Shown: positions 1 to 10,058, numbered from the stretch's first letter. The stretch is DNA of 27,193 nt from an uncultured Porphyromonadaceae bacterium (GCA_900546835.1 UREH01000008.1:1-27193); one strand, 5' to 3'. Numbers and translations: made by a program. The notes: generated from the sequence alone by a model not told the origin.

Positions 1-108
1 CCGCAGGAATTAAGACGTAATTGACTGCGTGCCAATACGTTATTGACAATCTAAATAATTTTATCGGACAGCAATAAATAATTATATTCATCATCAATCC
101 GAACAAGC

Positions 109-1701
109 ATGAAGAAACTCTACACCATTCTGCTTTCAGCCGCCGTTGCCCTCGGCGTCTCGGCCGGAACCCAAACCGTAAGTCTCCAGCTCTCGAAAGC
201 CTACGGACTGAAGACCGCATCCGAGACAGGAACTTCCATCAGCAGCCTTACGCTCCGCAACGCCACTCTTGCCGGCAGTTTCGCAGCCAAAGAAGCATCC
301 GCTCAACGGAAGGCTCCTGCCAAAGCCCCCACAGCCACCGACTGGACCTCAATAGGCGAAGGCACCTACCTCGAAGATTTTTTGACCTTCTACAGCAACG
401 TAGAAGCGAATCAGATGTGGAAAGTAACGGTTGAAACATCTGCCTCCAATCCAGGATGGTATCGCTTTCAGCCATATGCTTCCGGTCCCTTGACTGAACC
501 GCTGGGCACTTCCGACGAGACATACATGTATATCAACGCCACCGATCCCCAGAAAGTAATCGCTGAAGAATTCACGGCGTTCGATCGCTGGCTTATTTCC
601 CAGATGGTAACTGAAAACGAATGGGGAGACAATCCTGACTATTATGGCACTCTGGCCGACAATGTAATCTCATTCCCGGTTGGCTCCTTTGCAATTTCAG
701 TTAATAACCAATTTGTTCTGACAACAAAAAATACCGGCTTTAAACTATATTTACCGGGTGCAGAGGTTAAGGACTATGCATTCTCGGTTTCATCAGTATA
801 CTGCTCTGACCGCGACGTAGCTTACTGTAATCTGAAATCAGGAGCAGATATTGCAACTATCAAAGGTATAGTTCTTTCGGGACATTATACAATTGATAAC
901 AATGAGGGCTATGTCGCTCAAAACGGACAGGAGTTCGCAGCCACCGTGCCTTCAATTTCCTTAACTCCTACTGCCCCCGGCTTGTATACCTTCCTGTTTG
1001 TAGCTCTTGATGCGGATGAGAACATTGTAGGCAAAGGTCAGGCTTATGCCATGTGGTATAGCACTGACGACAGTGATTGGGCCGATTGCGGTACAATCAG
1101 CTTCAACGAAGGAATTTATCCCGCAAGCTATAGCGATATCGCTGAAGAGACCCTTACCGGCACTCTTCAGGAAAGCATAAGCACACCCGGCTATTTCCGA
1201 ATCAAAAATGCTTATTCCACGCATTCAGCCTTGACCCCCATTGAACATACCACCCACCCGCACTACATCTACCTCAATGCCACCGATCCCGAATATGTAT
1301 ATATTGAAGCTTCGGCCATCGGCGCAGGTACTCAAAACTACGGTCTCGGTGTGATTTTCAGCAGAGGTTGGAAATTCCTCTCCCAGAAAACCGATGCGAT
1401 GGCAGCCGGTTACGGAGGTAAATACGACAAAGAAGCCAAAACCATAACCTTCCCCGCAGATGAAATGTATCTCGGCGAAGAACAATACAGCAACGGAGCA
1501 TTCTACAGAGGCAGCAGTGCAATGACTTTCGATATGTCGGGCTATTCCGCAATCAACAATGTACTGTCTGATGCCGACGCCGACGTAAACGCTCCTGTTG
1601 AGTTCTTCAACCTGCAGGGTGTACGCGTGGCCAATCCCACCGAGGGTCAGCTCGTAATACGCCGTCAGGGCACCAAAGTCGAAAAAGTAGTCCTGAAATA
1701 A
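109..1701 (+). CDS. Secreted protein, duplicated domain, T9SS-like C-terminal tail
   Basis: The 530-residue protein opens with a Sec signal peptide (residues 1-20, cut near VSA/GT) and has no lipobox cysteine. Two related segments are visible. Residues 79-200 carry WYRF, then YMYINATDP, then NVISFP. Residues 323-475 carry GYFRI, then YIYLNATDP, then KTITFP. A region with a beta-sandwich look (about 215-310) separates them. The last 33 residues (FFNLQGVRV, then IRRQGTKVEKVVLK) match a tail frequent on secreted Bacteroidales proteins and resemble type A sorting domains of the type IX secretion system. Transport to the surface is therefore possible but unproven. It stands alone, with a strong terminator directly downstream. 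I do not recognise an enzymatic function. The gene is richer in A+T than the tam genes. Confidence 0.85.
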   Translation: MKKLYTILLSAAVALGVSAGTQTVSLQLSKAYGLKTASETGTSISSLTLRNATLAGSFAAKEASAQRKAPAKAPTATDWTSIGEGTYLEDFLTFYSNVEANQMWKVTVETSASNPGWYRFQPYASGPLTEPLGTSDETYMYINATDPQKVIAEEFTAFDRWLISQMVTENEWGDNPDYYGTLADNVISFPVGSFAISVNNQFVLTTKNTGFKLYLPGAEVKDYAFSVSSVYCSDRDVAYCNLKSGADIATIKGIVLSGHYTIDNNEGYVAQNGQEFAATVPSISLTPTAPGLYTFLFVALDADENIVGKGQAYAMWYSTDDSDWADCGTISFNEGIYPASYSDIAEETLTGTLQESISTPGYFRIKNAYSTHSALTPIEHTTHPHYIYLNATDPEYVYIEASAIGAGTQNYGLGVIFSRGWKFLSQKTDAMAAGYGGKYDKEAKTITFPADEMYLGEEQYSNGAFYRGSSAMTFDMSGYSAINNVLSDADADVNAPVEFFNLQGVRVANPTEGQLVIRRQGTKVEKVVLK

Positions 1702-1731
1702 TCTTTCTCATCCAATCCATACTCTTACAGC

Positions 1732-1773
1732 AGAGAGCCGCATATCGCACCGCCGGTATGCGGCTCTCTTTTT
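1732..1773 (+). terminator. Rho-independent terminator after the first gene
   Basis: A perfect 13-bp stem (AGAGAGCCGCATA at 1732-1744 with TATGCGGCTCTCT at 1757-1769) and a 12-nt loop are followed by TTTT. It lies 30 nt past the stop codon of the secreted-protein gene. Confidence 0.9.
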
Positions 1774-1824
1774 AGCTCGCCGACGCCGACAGATGCCGAT
1801 TTTTCGATAAGTTGGCGCCTGAGA

Positions 1825-1857
1825 TTTGGAAATGACGCGGGATTTCATTTATCTTTG
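1825..1857 (+). promoter_or_regulatory. Bacteroidetes-type promoter for the DUF4254 gene
   Basis: TTTG (1825-1828) lies 21 nt before TATCTTTG (1850-1857), the expected spacing of the -33/-7 consensus of the primary Bacteroidetes sigma factor. Transcription would start near 1865. This rules out the in-frame TTG at 1826 as a translation start and supports the ATG at 1901. Confidence 0.8.
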
Positions 1858-1900
1858 TGAAAATTCTAAACTCAGATTCACCCTAAACCAGACATCCCAT

Positions 1901-2509
1901 ATGAAATTCGCCGAAACCTGCAACGAAATATTCGACCGCGCAACCGCCACATACCATATTGCCGACCGCGTTGACGCCCCCTACCAAAATCCCTACCCCA
2001 AAGGCTCGATCGAAGCCATCCTCTTCGACAAGAACTGGATCGACGTAAACCAGTGGCATATGGAAGATATTATCCGCGACCCGGACATCAAGCCGGAAGA
2101 CGCCGTGAAAATCAAGCGTCGCATCGATGCATCAAACCAGGAGCGCACCGATATGGTTGAGGATATCGACACATGGTTCCGCGAGAAATATAAGGATGTG
2201 AAGCCTCTGGAAGGTGCTACCATCAACACCGAAAGCCCGGCATGGGCCATCGACCGCCTCTCGATCTTAGCCGTGAAAATCTACCACATGCGCGCCGAGG
2301 CAGAGCGCGAGGACGCCACCGACGGCCACCGCGAGAAATGCGCCGCCAAACTGGCCGTGCTGCTCGAGCAGCGCACCGACCTCACCGACGCTATCGATAC
2401 ACTACTTGACGACATCGCCGCCGGCCGCAAATACATGAAGGTATACCGCCAGATGAAAATGTATAACGACGCCGACACCAACCCGGTGCTCTACGCCGCA
2501 AAGAAATAA
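1901..2509 (+). CDS. DUF4254 family protein
   Basis: A soluble 202-residue protein without signal peptide or membrane segment. It begins MKFAETCNEIFDRA and contains the LFDKNWIDVNQWHMEDIIRD and AIDRLSILAVKIYHM stretches that I associate with the DUF4254 family of Bacteroidetes, whose members are about 200 residues long. Its biochemical role is unknown to me; family members are often near glycosyltransferase genes, but here the neighbours are tamB and a secreted protein. The protein is almost all helical with alternating charges. The start at 1901 was chosen because an in-frame upstream TTG lies inside the promoter. It is transcribed from its own promoter, with a 5' UTR of about 35 nt. Confidence 0.8.
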   Translation: MKFAETCNEIFDRATATYHIADRVDAPYQNPYPKGSIEAILFDKNWIDVNQWHMEDIIRDPDIKPEDAVKIKRRIDASNQERTDMVEDIDTWFREKYKDVKPLEGATINTESPAWAIDRLSILAVKIYHMRAEAEREDATDGHREKCAAKLAVLLEQRTDLTDAIDTLLDDIAAGRKYMKVYRQMKMYNDADTNPVLYAAKK

Positions 2510-2521
2510 GCAGCTGTTCAG

Positions 2522-2543
2522 AATAACTTCGACCGGTTACTTA
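2522..2543 (+). repeat. Dispersed 22-nt motif, copy A
   Basis: Copy A of a motif with core TTYGAMCRRTTACYTA preceded by AATAAY. It lies 12 nt after the DUF4254 stop codon, in the 222-nt gap before tamB. It is the most divergent copy (TTCGACCGGTTACTTA). Other copies are at 9964, 11540, 11704 and 25903. Confidence 0.45.
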
Positions 2544-2731
2544 ACGGCATTTTCTTCTTAAGACGTCTTTTAAACTTACCTTACGCGGGGCGGAACAATC
2601 GGTGCCGTCCCGGCGTTATATTATCGATACACATTCATCGCCACGGCGCCTCGCGTGCCACCTCTCTCATCCACGTTTCAATCCAAGGGCCGACAACCTG
2701 CCCGACGTTTCCGCTATTTATTCCACGCTCA

Positions 2732-5700
2732 GTGAAGAAGATACTGAAATACCCGCTGCTGATACTCAAATGGACCATTATATCCGTGGTGGCCCTGGTA
2801 GCGCTTACGGTATTTCTCATCTACCTCCCACCCGTGCAGGATTTCGCCATCCATACGGCCCTCGACAAGATCAATGCCGGAGGCACAACCCACATCGAAG
2901 TGAAGCGCGCACGGCTGAGCTTCCCCCTGCGGCTGAGCGTCGACTCCATGGCGATGCGCACCCCGGGAATGGCCGTCGACGCCGCATCGGCGCGCGGCGA
3001 GATAGCATTCATACCGCTGCTGGCCGGAAGCGTGGATGTGGAACGCCTGACGCTCCGAAAGGCCCGTGTGGACATCGGCACACCCGATTCGGCGATGTAC
3101 ATGCGTGCCACCCTGGGGCAGGCATCGCTGCGCGACGCCTCGATTCATCTGCTGAGCAAACAGATTGACGTCGGGCTTCTTTCGGGCCGCAACGGCCGCA
3201 TTCTGCTCGATATGCGCCCGGACACCATTGCAAACCCTGAAAAAAAATCGGAGCCGACCCTCTGGACCATCTCCCTGCGGAAGATGGAACTTCTCGGCGT
3301 ATACTACCGTATGAGCATGGAGGGCACGATTGCATCGCTTCAATGCGCCCTGCCGGCTGCCACCCTCCTCAACGGCCGCGTCGACCTCGGCAAGAGCACC
3401 GTTTCGCTCGATTCGCTGACAATCGACCGTCCCGACATCCGCTACATCGCCGCAAAGCCCACCGACAAAGTCCCTGAGGCTAAACCGGCCGAAACCGACA
3501 CCGCGGCTTCCATACCATGGCTCGTGACGGCGCGCGGACTGCGCCTGCGCGAAGGTCATGCCGTCTACGCCACCGAGGGCGCCCGACCCGCCAAAGGTTT
3601 CGACCCTGCATATATCGAAGCTTCGGAAATCGGCATTGCCATCGACTCGCTTCGGAACCGGGGCAGCGAGATCAGCGTACCTCTGCGTGAACTCGCCGCC
3701 ACGCTCCCGCTGTGCGGGAACCTTCCCCTGAAAGCCACCGGCACATTCGCCATGGATTCTACAGCAATGCACGCCGACGGATTTTCCATCACCACACCTT
3801 CCTCAACCATCGGTATGAGCGCCATGATGGGGCTGACCGGCGGAAATCCGCCCGTCAGCGCCACTCTCACTGCCTCGATATCCAACACCGACCTACGCGC
3901 GCTCGCACCGGCTCCCGCCGCCGAAATCGCAGGTATGCTGCCACCCTACGCTCCCCTCCTGCTCACAGCCGACATCGACGGCCGGATGAACTCGCTGCGC
4001 GTCAATACCCTCACCGCCGAAATTCCACGCTACATCTCGCTTTCGGCAAGGGGCGCCATAGCCGACTACGCCGATTTCAACCGCGCCTCGGGCGAGCTCA
4101 TAATAAAGGGAAAACTTACCGACGACAACTATATCAAGCCGCGCCTGCTCGACGCCAAAATGCAGCGGCAGGTCAACATCCCCCCGATTGCCCTGGCAGG
4201 ACATGTGAATCTCCGCGGCGGAACGGCCGACGGAACGCTGCGCGCCACCACTGGCGGCGGCGACGTGGTGCTCGACGCCATGTGGAACAACCGCGCCACA
4301 GCCTACGACATCGCTCTCTACCTCGACCGCTTCCCCATCCAGACTATCCTCCCGCTGAGCGGTCTGCGCGACATCGACGCTTCGGCCACACTCTCGGGCC
4401 ACGGACTCGACCCCTTCGCCACCTCCACAGCAGCCGAGGCCGACATATCGCTCCACAATGCCATAGTGAAAGGACAGCAACTGAGCGATATAAGACTTAT
4501 GGCCAGTCTGGCCGACGGCAACGCCCATGTGGAAGCCACTTCCGCCAACCGCCGCGCAGACTTCTCCCTGCAGGCCGACGGCAACATCGCCTGCCAGACC
4601 ATGGACTGGACTTTCGCTACCGACGTGCGCAACATCGACCTGCGTGCCCTCGGGCTCACCGACAGCGTTGCCGACGGCGCGGTGGCCCTCGCCGGACGAG
4701 CCTCATTCACTCCGGCGGTGGCCTCCACGCACCGCAAGCCCGGGCATCCCATGCGCCTGCAAGCCGACGTAGACGTCAGCCATCTGTACTGGCACATGCC
4801 CGGCGACGCCATAAACGCCGACTCGCTGCGCCTGAACTTCGCCACGGCCGACTCTGCGACAACCGCACGCCTGACCAACCACGATCTTAACATCGACTTC
4901 TGGTCGCCCGAACCGCTCGACACCATAACCAAGCGGCTCGGATGGACCTCTCTGGCTCTCGACCGCGACCTGAAGCGCCGCCGGCTGGCCATCGACACCA
5001 TCCAGCAAGCCATGCCGCGCTTCTCGCTCGATATGAGCGCCGGCACCGACAACATTCTGACCAACTATCTGGCCGGACGCGACATGAGTTTCGCCGACCT
5101 GAGGCTGCACGCCCGCAACGATTCGGCATTCTCGCTCTCAACCGCCATTCTCGGCCTCACCTCGGGAAAAACCGAAATCGACACTCTCAATGTCGACATG
5201 CTGCAACGCGGCACCTACCTGCTCTACAGCGCGCGTATGAACAACCGGCCGGGCACGATGGACCAGTTCGCCCACGTGGAGGCCCGCGGCTACATCAACG
5301 CCGACCGTGTTTCCATAAGTCTCTCGCAGCAGAACATAGCCGGCGAGACGGGCTACAGCCTCGGTATGCTCGCCGCCATTCACGACATGACCCACCTGCG
5401 CATCCAGTTCGTGCCATTCCACCCCGTGATCGGCTACAAGGACTGGGACATAAACCGCGACAATTTCATCGACTACGACCTTGCGACCCAGCATATCGAC
5501 GCAAACCTCGACCTGCACAACAAGGTAAGCTCGCTGCAACTCTTCACAGAGCACAACCACGCAGATTCCGCGGCCAACGACGTCGTGCTCCGGGTGAAAG
5601 ACATCAAGCTGGACGACTGGCTGGCCATCAACCCCTTCGCACCGCCTGTCAGCGGCGACCTATCGGCCGACATGAAGATTTCATGGCTGAAGCCCGACCT

Positions 5701-7600
5701 CAACGGCACCGGCACCGTCAGCCTCCACAACTTCAACTACGGCAAGCAGAAAGTGGGCGATTTCGACCTGGCCCTCGACCTGACCACCAACGCCGCCGGC
5801 ACACTGCGCGCCACGACATCGCTGATGGTCGACGGCCACAAGGCTATCACCGCCTCCGGCAACCTCAACGACTCCACAGCCGCCAACCCGTTCCTGCTCG
5901 ACTTCCGTATGATACATTTCCCGCTGAGTGTAGTCAATCCGTTCCTCCCCGCCGGAACGGCCCGGCTGAGCGGCACCCTTAACGGCGAGCTCGACATAAC
6001 CGGCGAGATGACAGCCCCGGTGCTCAACGGCAACCTGAGCTTCGACAGCACCTCCGTCGACGTCGAGATGCTCGGCACTCCCCTTCGCTTCGCCTCCACC
6101 CCGATACCGGTGGAGAACAGCGTGGTGCGCTTCAACGATTTCGCCATCAACGGAGTGAACTCCAAACCGCTCAACATCAACGGAACGGTCGACCTTACCC
6201 ATCTGAGTTCGCCACAACTCGACCTGGCCCTCAAGGCCCGCGACATGCAGATTGTAGGCTCGCAGAAAAAGCGCAACTCCCAGGCCTACGGAAAGGCGTT
6301 CATCGACCTCGACGCCCTGGTGCGCGGCAACATGAGCATGCTCAACGTGTCGGCCGACCTCAATCTCCTCCCCTCAACCAATGTGACATACGTGATGGCC
6401 GACGCCGCCACCGAACTCAAGAGCCGTTCAAACCAGGATATGGTACGCTTCGTGAACTTCGCCGACACCGCCTCGACAGCACCCGCCGATACCATCGCCG
6501 CGCCGTCGATGATGATGAACATCGACGCAAAGCTCACCGTATCAACCGGCACCACCGTCACCGTGGAGCTCGACCCGTCGGGCAACTCCAAAGTGCAGCT
6601 GCAGAGCAACGGTAAAGTGAACTTCACCCAGGATTATATGGGCGACCAGCGCATGTCGGGACGCATCAACCTTACGGGCGGCTTCGTACGCTACGCAGTG
6701 CCGCTCATCGGCGAGAAGTCGTTCTCGTTCAACAAGGACAGCTACGTTGAGTTCAATGGCAACATGATGAATCCGGTGCTCCACGTCAACGCCTACGACG
6801 ACATCCGGGCCAACGTATCGGATGAATCCGGCAATTCGCGCGTGGTGAACTTCAACGTGCTCCTGCGCGTGGACGGCACCCTCGATGAGATGAACGTGGT
6901 GTTCGATCTGGAATGTCCCGACGACCTCACCATAGCCAACGAGATAAAATCCATGAGTCCCGAGCAGCGTGCCAACCAGGCCATGAACCTCCTGCTCTAC
7001 GGCGCATACCGCAGCGGAGGCACCCAGACCATAACCGGCGGCAACATGGGCACCAACGCCCTCTACAGCTTCCTTCAGTCGCAGCTCAACACCTGGGCAG
7101 CCTCGGCAATCAAAGGTGTGGACATCTCGTTCGGCATCAATCAGTACGACAAGACCATCGACGGCGCCAACACCTCGGCGATGAACTACAGCTACCGCGT
7201 GAGCAAATCGCTGTTCGACGACCGGTTTAAAATCGTGGTCGGAGGCAACTACACCACTGACGCCAACGCCGACGAGAATTTCGCACAGAATCTGATAGCC
7301 GATATCTCGTTTGAATATATGCTCAATAAAGCCGGCACGATGTATGTGCGTCTGTTCCGCCACACGGGCTACGAGAGCATACTCGAAGGCGAGATAACCC
7401 AGACGGGCGTGGGCTTCGTCTACAAGAAGAAAATCAGCCGCCTGGCCGATATATTCCGTCGCTCCAGAGAGCCGCAGGCGCAGCTCCCGCAAGGCTCCGT
7501 ACCCCCCGCAGCTCCAGCGCCGGCCCCCTCCTCGACCGAAAAGGAGGCTCTCCGCCCCGATACTACAGAAAGCGAAAACGAATCAAAGCCACAACAATGA
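2732..7600 (+). CDS. tamB: Translocation and assembly module protein TamB
   Basis: The 1622-residue protein has a single N-terminal membrane anchor (about residues 7-32, KYPLLILKWTIISVVALVAL). A very long, repetitive periplasmic region of alternating short beta strands follows, typical of AsmA/TamB-like bridge proteins. The C-terminal TamB domain (DUF490) is recognisable around residues 1300-1520: GRINLTGGFVRYAVPLIGEK, the FNGNMMNPVLHVNAYDD stretch, then LLLYGAYRSGG. The tail is rich in Pro, Ala and Glu. The family spans the periplasm and works with an Omp85-type partner in outer-membrane protein assembly or phospholipid transport. The start is a GTG giving MKKILKYP; no ATG fits better and no clear Shine-Dalgarno site is present. 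The stop overlaps the tamL start by ATGA, indicating translational coupling. Confidence 0.93.
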   Translation: MKKILKYPLLILKWTIISVVALVALTVFLIYLPPVQDFAIHTALDKINAGGTTHIEVKRARLSFPLRLSVDSMAMRTPGMAVDAASARGEIAFIPLLAGSVDVERLTLRKARVDIGTPDSAMYMRATLGQASLRDASIHLLSKQIDVGLLSGRNGRILLDMRPDTIANPEKKSEPTLWTISLRKMELLGVYYRMSMEGTIASLQCALPAATLLNGRVDLGKSTVSLDSLTIDRPDIRYIAAKPTDKVPEAKPAETDTAASIPWLVTARGLRLREGHAVYATEGARPAKGFDPAYIEASEIGIAIDSLRNRGSEISVPLRELAATLPLCGNLPLKATGTFAMDSTAMHADGFSITTPSSTIGMSAMMGLTGGNPPVSATLTASISNTDLRALAPAPAAEIAGMLPPYAPLLLTADIDGRMNSLRVNTLTAEIPRYISLSARGAIADYADFNRASGELIIKGKLTDDNYIKPRLLDAKMQRQVNIPPIALAGHVNLRGGTADGTLRATTGGGDVVLDAMWNNRATAYDIALYLDRFPIQTILPLSGLRDIDASATLSGHGLDPFATSTAAEADISLHNAIVKGQQLSDIRLMASLADGNAHVEATSANRRADFSLQADGNIACQTMDWTFATDVRNIDLRALGLTDSVADGAVALAGRASFTPAVASTHRKPGHPMRLQADVDVSHLYWHMPGDAINADSLRLNFATADSATTARLTNHDLNIDFWSPEPLDTITKRLGWTSLALDRDLKRRRLAIDTIQQAMPRFSLDMSAGTDNILTNYLAGRDMSFADLRLHARNDSAFSLSTAILGLTSGKTEIDTLNVDMLQRGTYLLYSARMNNRPGTMDQFAHVEARGYINADRVSISLSQQNIAGETGYSLGMLAAIHDMTHLRIQFVPFHPVIGYKDWDINRDNFIDYDLATQHIDANLDLHNKVSSLQLFTEHNHADSAANDVVLRVKDIKLDDWLAINPFAPPVSGDLSADMKISWLKPDLNGTGTVSLHNFNYGKQKVGDFDLALDLTTNAAGTLRATTSLMVDGHKAITASGNLNDSTAANPFLLDFRMIHFPLSVVNPFLPAGTARLSGTLNGELDITGEMTAPVLNGNLSFDSTSVDVEMLGTPLRFASTPIPVENSVVRFNDFAINGVNSKPLNINGTVDLTHLSSPQLDLALKARDMQIVGSQKKRNSQAYGKAFIDLDALVRGNMSMLNVSADLNLLPSTNVTYVMADAATELKSRSNQDMVRFVNFADTASTAPADTIAAPSMMMNIDAKLTVSTGTTVTVELDPSGNSKVQLQSNGKVNFTQDYMGDQRMSGRINLTGGFVRYAVPLIGEKSFSFNKDSYVEFNGNMMNPVLHVNAYDDIRANVSDESGNSRVVNFNVLLRVDGTLDEMNVVFDLECPDDLTIANEIKSMSPEQRANQAMNLLLYGAYRSGGTQTITGGNMGTNALYSFLQSQLNTWAASAIKGVDISFGINQYDKTIDGANTSAMNYSYRVSKSLFDDRFKIVVGGNYTTDANADENFAQNLIADISFEYMLNKAGTMYVRLFRHTGYESILEGEITQTGVGFVYKKKISRLADIFRRSREPQAQLPQGSVPPAAPAPAPSSTEKEALRPDTTESENESKPQQ

Positions 7601-9897
7601 AGATGCCAAGCAAACACATATTCCGCCTGTTGGCCTTCGGAGCCATGGCTTTGCTCATGGCGGCATGCTCGACCACCCGCCGCATCCCCGAGGGGGAGCA
7701 GCTGTATGTAGGACTCAAAGACGTCGACATCCACGCGCCCGAGGGGCAGAAAGTGCCACGCGGTGTGAGCTCGCAGATTGAGGAGGCCGTGGCCGTGCCT
7801 CCCAACAACGCCATATTCAAATCGCCTAAATACCGCTGGCCTTTCCCGCTCGGACTGTGGGTGTACAACAACTGGAACAACCCGCCGAAGGGTCTCAAGC
7901 ACAAGCTCTATGAGAAGCTCGTGGCCGAGCCGGTGCTCGTAAGCGACGTGCGCCCCGAACTACGCTCGAAGATGATCGACGAGACCCTCGACAACAACGG
8001 CTACTTCCGCGGCAACGCCACCTACGAGGTGCTCACACAGAAAAATCCGAAAAAAGCGAAAATCCGCTACAACGTGTCGACCGGACCGGCATTCACACTC
8101 AACCGCATCGAGCTTCTGCCCGATACATCGGTGCTCAACCACATGATTGATTCGCTTGCAATGCGCGAGAACTACCTCAGTGCCGGCGAGCGCTACAGCA
8201 CCGACTCGCTCTCGGCAGTGCGCATCCGCATAACCAACAAACTGCGCAACCGCGGCTATTATTTCTTCCGCCCCGACTTCATCGAGTATCTTGCCGACTC
8301 CGTGGCCAGTCCGCTGAAAATCGACCTGCGCATGATGCTTGCCGGCAACATCGCCGCCCCGCTGCTGGCGCGCTACAAGGTCGGCGACGTGACGATGATA
8401 GCTTACCGCAACAAAGGCGGAGGCACCCCCGACACCATCGCAACACCCCGCGGCACACTGATTCAGATGCAGCCCTCACGTCTGCGCCACCAGCTCATGC
8501 CGGAATGCGTCACCTTCCGCAAGGGCCGGTACTTCTCCGTACGCGACATGAACAACACCCAGACACGCCTGTCGCGTCTGGGCATATTCAACGCCATCAA
8601 CATAGAGGCCATGCCCGACTCGGCCTCCATAGCCGACCACACCCTCAACGTATTGATTTCATGTACATTCGACACCCCGCTTGAGGCAACGATCGAACTC
8701 AATGCCTCGTCGAAGAGCAACAGCTACATCGGCCCGGGCGTGCTCCTCGGAATAATGAACCGCAACATCTTCGGGGGCGGCGAGCAATTCAGCGTGCAAC
8801 TCACCGGAAGCTACGAATGGCAGACCGGCAAAAGCCGCTCGTCGGTATTCAACTCCTATGAACTCGGCATCTCCACGTCGCTGGCCGTACCGCGCCTGCT
8901 GGCGCCCGGATTCATAAAGCGGCGTAACCGGAACCTCAACTGGACGCGCTTCACACTCGATTTCGACTTCCTCAACCGGCCGCACTACTTCAAGATGGCG
9001 CAGTTCAACTTCTCGTTCAACTACGACTGGCAGTCGTCGCGCTACTCCTCGCATACCCTCACCCCCTTCAAGCTTACCTACACCAACCTGCTCCATACCA
9101 CCGAGGCCTTCGACTCCATAACCGGAGCCAATCCCGCCATCGCACTCAGTTTCCGCTCGCAGTATATCCCGCAGCTGGCCTACACCTACACCTACGACCG
9201 CGCATTCGACTCCAACAACTCGCTTAACTGGACCTTCACCGTGCAGGAGGCCGGCAACCTCTTCTGGAGTATCTACGAAGCCTGCGGCAAACGGGGCGAA
9301 AAGGAGCTGTTCGGCACCCCGTTCTCGCAGTTCGTCAAGGGGCAGACGCAGCTTATCTACAACCGTCGGCTCTGGGGCGACAACTGGCTCGTGAGCCGTG
9401 TGCTGGTGGGTGCGGCCCACGCCTACGGCAATGCCAAGGAAGTTCCCTATGCCGAACAGTTCTACGCCGGAGGCGCCAACTCAATCCGCGCATTCACAGT
9501 GCGCTCCCTCGGTCCGGGCAGCTACCGCCCACCCGAGAACGTTCGCGACAGCTATTTCGACCAGACCGGAACATTCAAGTTCGAGGCAAACGTCGAATAC
9601 CGCTTCCCTATCATCGGACCGCTCCACGGCGCCCTCTTCATCGACGCCGGCAACGTCTGGCTGCTGAAAAACGACCCCCTGCGTCCCGGCGGCCAGTTAA
9701 AGGCCTCCACTTTCCTGCGCGACATCGCCCTCGGCACCGGCGCCGGCCTGCGCTTCGACATCGGCATGCTCGTGGTGCGCGGCGACCTCGGCATCGGCAT
9801 CCACGCCCCCTACGACACCGGCCGCTCCGGCTACTACAACATGGAATCCTTCGGCAAATCCCTCGCCTTCCACCTCTCCATCGGCTACCCCTTCTGA
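7597..9897 (+). CDS. tamL: Translocation and assembly module lipoprotein TamL (Omp85 family)
   Basis: The 766-residue protein has a lipoprotein signal peptide (LLMAAC, lipidated Cys24). POTRA-like segments follow (about residues 30-370), then an Omp85 beta-barrel domain. The conserved barrel signature is visible as FYAGGANSIRAF near residues 620-632, and the chain ends in the outer-membrane C-terminal signature ...SIGYPF. In Bacteroidetes a lipid-anchored TamA-like protein of this type pairs with TamB. Here the start codon overlaps the tamB stop by ATGA, which fits that partnership. It would sit in the outer membrane, with the lipid anchor on the periplasmic side. No frameshift or missing segment is apparent. 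Confidence 0.93.
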   Translation: MKMPSKHIFRLLAFGAMALLMAACSTTRRIPEGEQLYVGLKDVDIHAPEGQKVPRGVSSQIEEAVAVPPNNAIFKSPKYRWPFPLGLWVYNNWNNPPKGLKHKLYEKLVAEPVLVSDVRPELRSKMIDETLDNNGYFRGNATYEVLTQKNPKKAKIRYNVSTGPAFTLNRIELLPDTSVLNHMIDSLAMRENYLSAGERYSTDSLSAVRIRITNKLRNRGYYFFRPDFIEYLADSVASPLKIDLRMMLAGNIAAPLLARYKVGDVTMIAYRNKGGGTPDTIATPRGTLIQMQPSRLRHQLMPECVTFRKGRYFSVRDMNNTQTRLSRLGIFNAINIEAMPDSASIADHTLNVLISCTFDTPLEATIELNASSKSNSYIGPGVLLGIMNRNIFGGGEQFSVQLTGSYEWQTGKSRSSVFNSYELGISTSLAVPRLLAPGFIKRRNRNLNWTRFTLDFDFLNRPHYFKMAQFNFSFNYDWQSSRYSSHTLTPFKLTYTNLLHTTEAFDSITGANPAIALSFRSQYIPQLAYTYTYDRAFDSNNSLNWTFTVQEAGNLFWSIYEACGKRGEKELFGTPFSQFVKGQTQLIYNRRLWGDNWLVSRVLVGAAHAYGNAKEVPYAEQFYAGGANSIRAFTVRSLGPGSYRPPENVRDSYFDQTGTFKFEANVEYRFPIIGPLHGALFIDAGNVWLLKNDPLRPGGQLKASTFLRDIALGTGAGLRFDIGMLVVRGDLGIGIHAPYDTGRSGYYNMESFGKSLAFHLSIGYPF

Positions 9898-9916
9898 TCC
9901 GACACTGTGAGAAAGA

Positions 9917-9969
9917 AGATCAGGATAAGGATAGCATGAAATAATCAGATCAGGATAGCATGAAATAAT
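9917..9969 (+). repeat. Short tandem repeat upstream of the first DUF4252 gene
   Basis: Two direct copies of AGATCAGGATAGCATGAAATAAT, at 9917-9945 and 9947-9969. The first carries a 6-nt internal duplication (AGGATAAGGATA). A single related copy (AGATCAGGAAAGTATAAAATAAT) precedes the second DUF4252 gene at about 11687-11709. Confidence 0.8.
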
Positions 9970-9986
9970 TTTGAACAATTACTTAT
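9937..9986 (+). repeat. 50-nt upstream block, copy 1 (includes 22-nt motif copy B)
   Basis: This block matches 11677-11726 at 44 of 50 positions. Each copy lies upstream of a DUF4252 gene in the same orientation. It contains motif copy B (9964-9985, core TTTGAACAATTACTTA). A TATTTTTG box follows at 9984-9991, although a -33 element at normal spacing is not evident. It is a candidate regulatory region for the ECF sigma cassette. Confidence 0.7.
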
Positions 9987-10058
9987 TTTTGATGTAGAGG
10001 TGTAACGTTCGGGGGTGTGGGGAAGTCTACATAGTGTAACAACTTCATAAGCTACATT

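Noticed and set aside
1..108. CGTAATTGAC / CGTTATTGAC direct repeat upstream of the first gene as an operator
   Set aside because: Two 10-nt near-copies 22 nt apart in AT-rich DNA can easily arise by chance, and no promoter box is recognisable beside them.
1826..1900. TTG start extending the DUF4254 protein by 25 residues
   Set aside because: The extension lies on the -33/-7 promoter pair, so it would not be transcribed; the ATG at 1901 fits the family length.
2602..3168. Plus-strand 188-codon ORF overlapping the tamB start
   Set aside because: It runs in another frame over the well-supported tamB N-terminus. Its composition (Arg, His, Pro) is typical of a frame shadow.
2729..7492. Long minus-strand ORFs (up to 347 codons) opposite tamB
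   Set aside because: They are the antisense reading of a GC-rich, codon-biased gene. They have no recognisable domains, starts or promoters, and tamB is clearly the coding frame.
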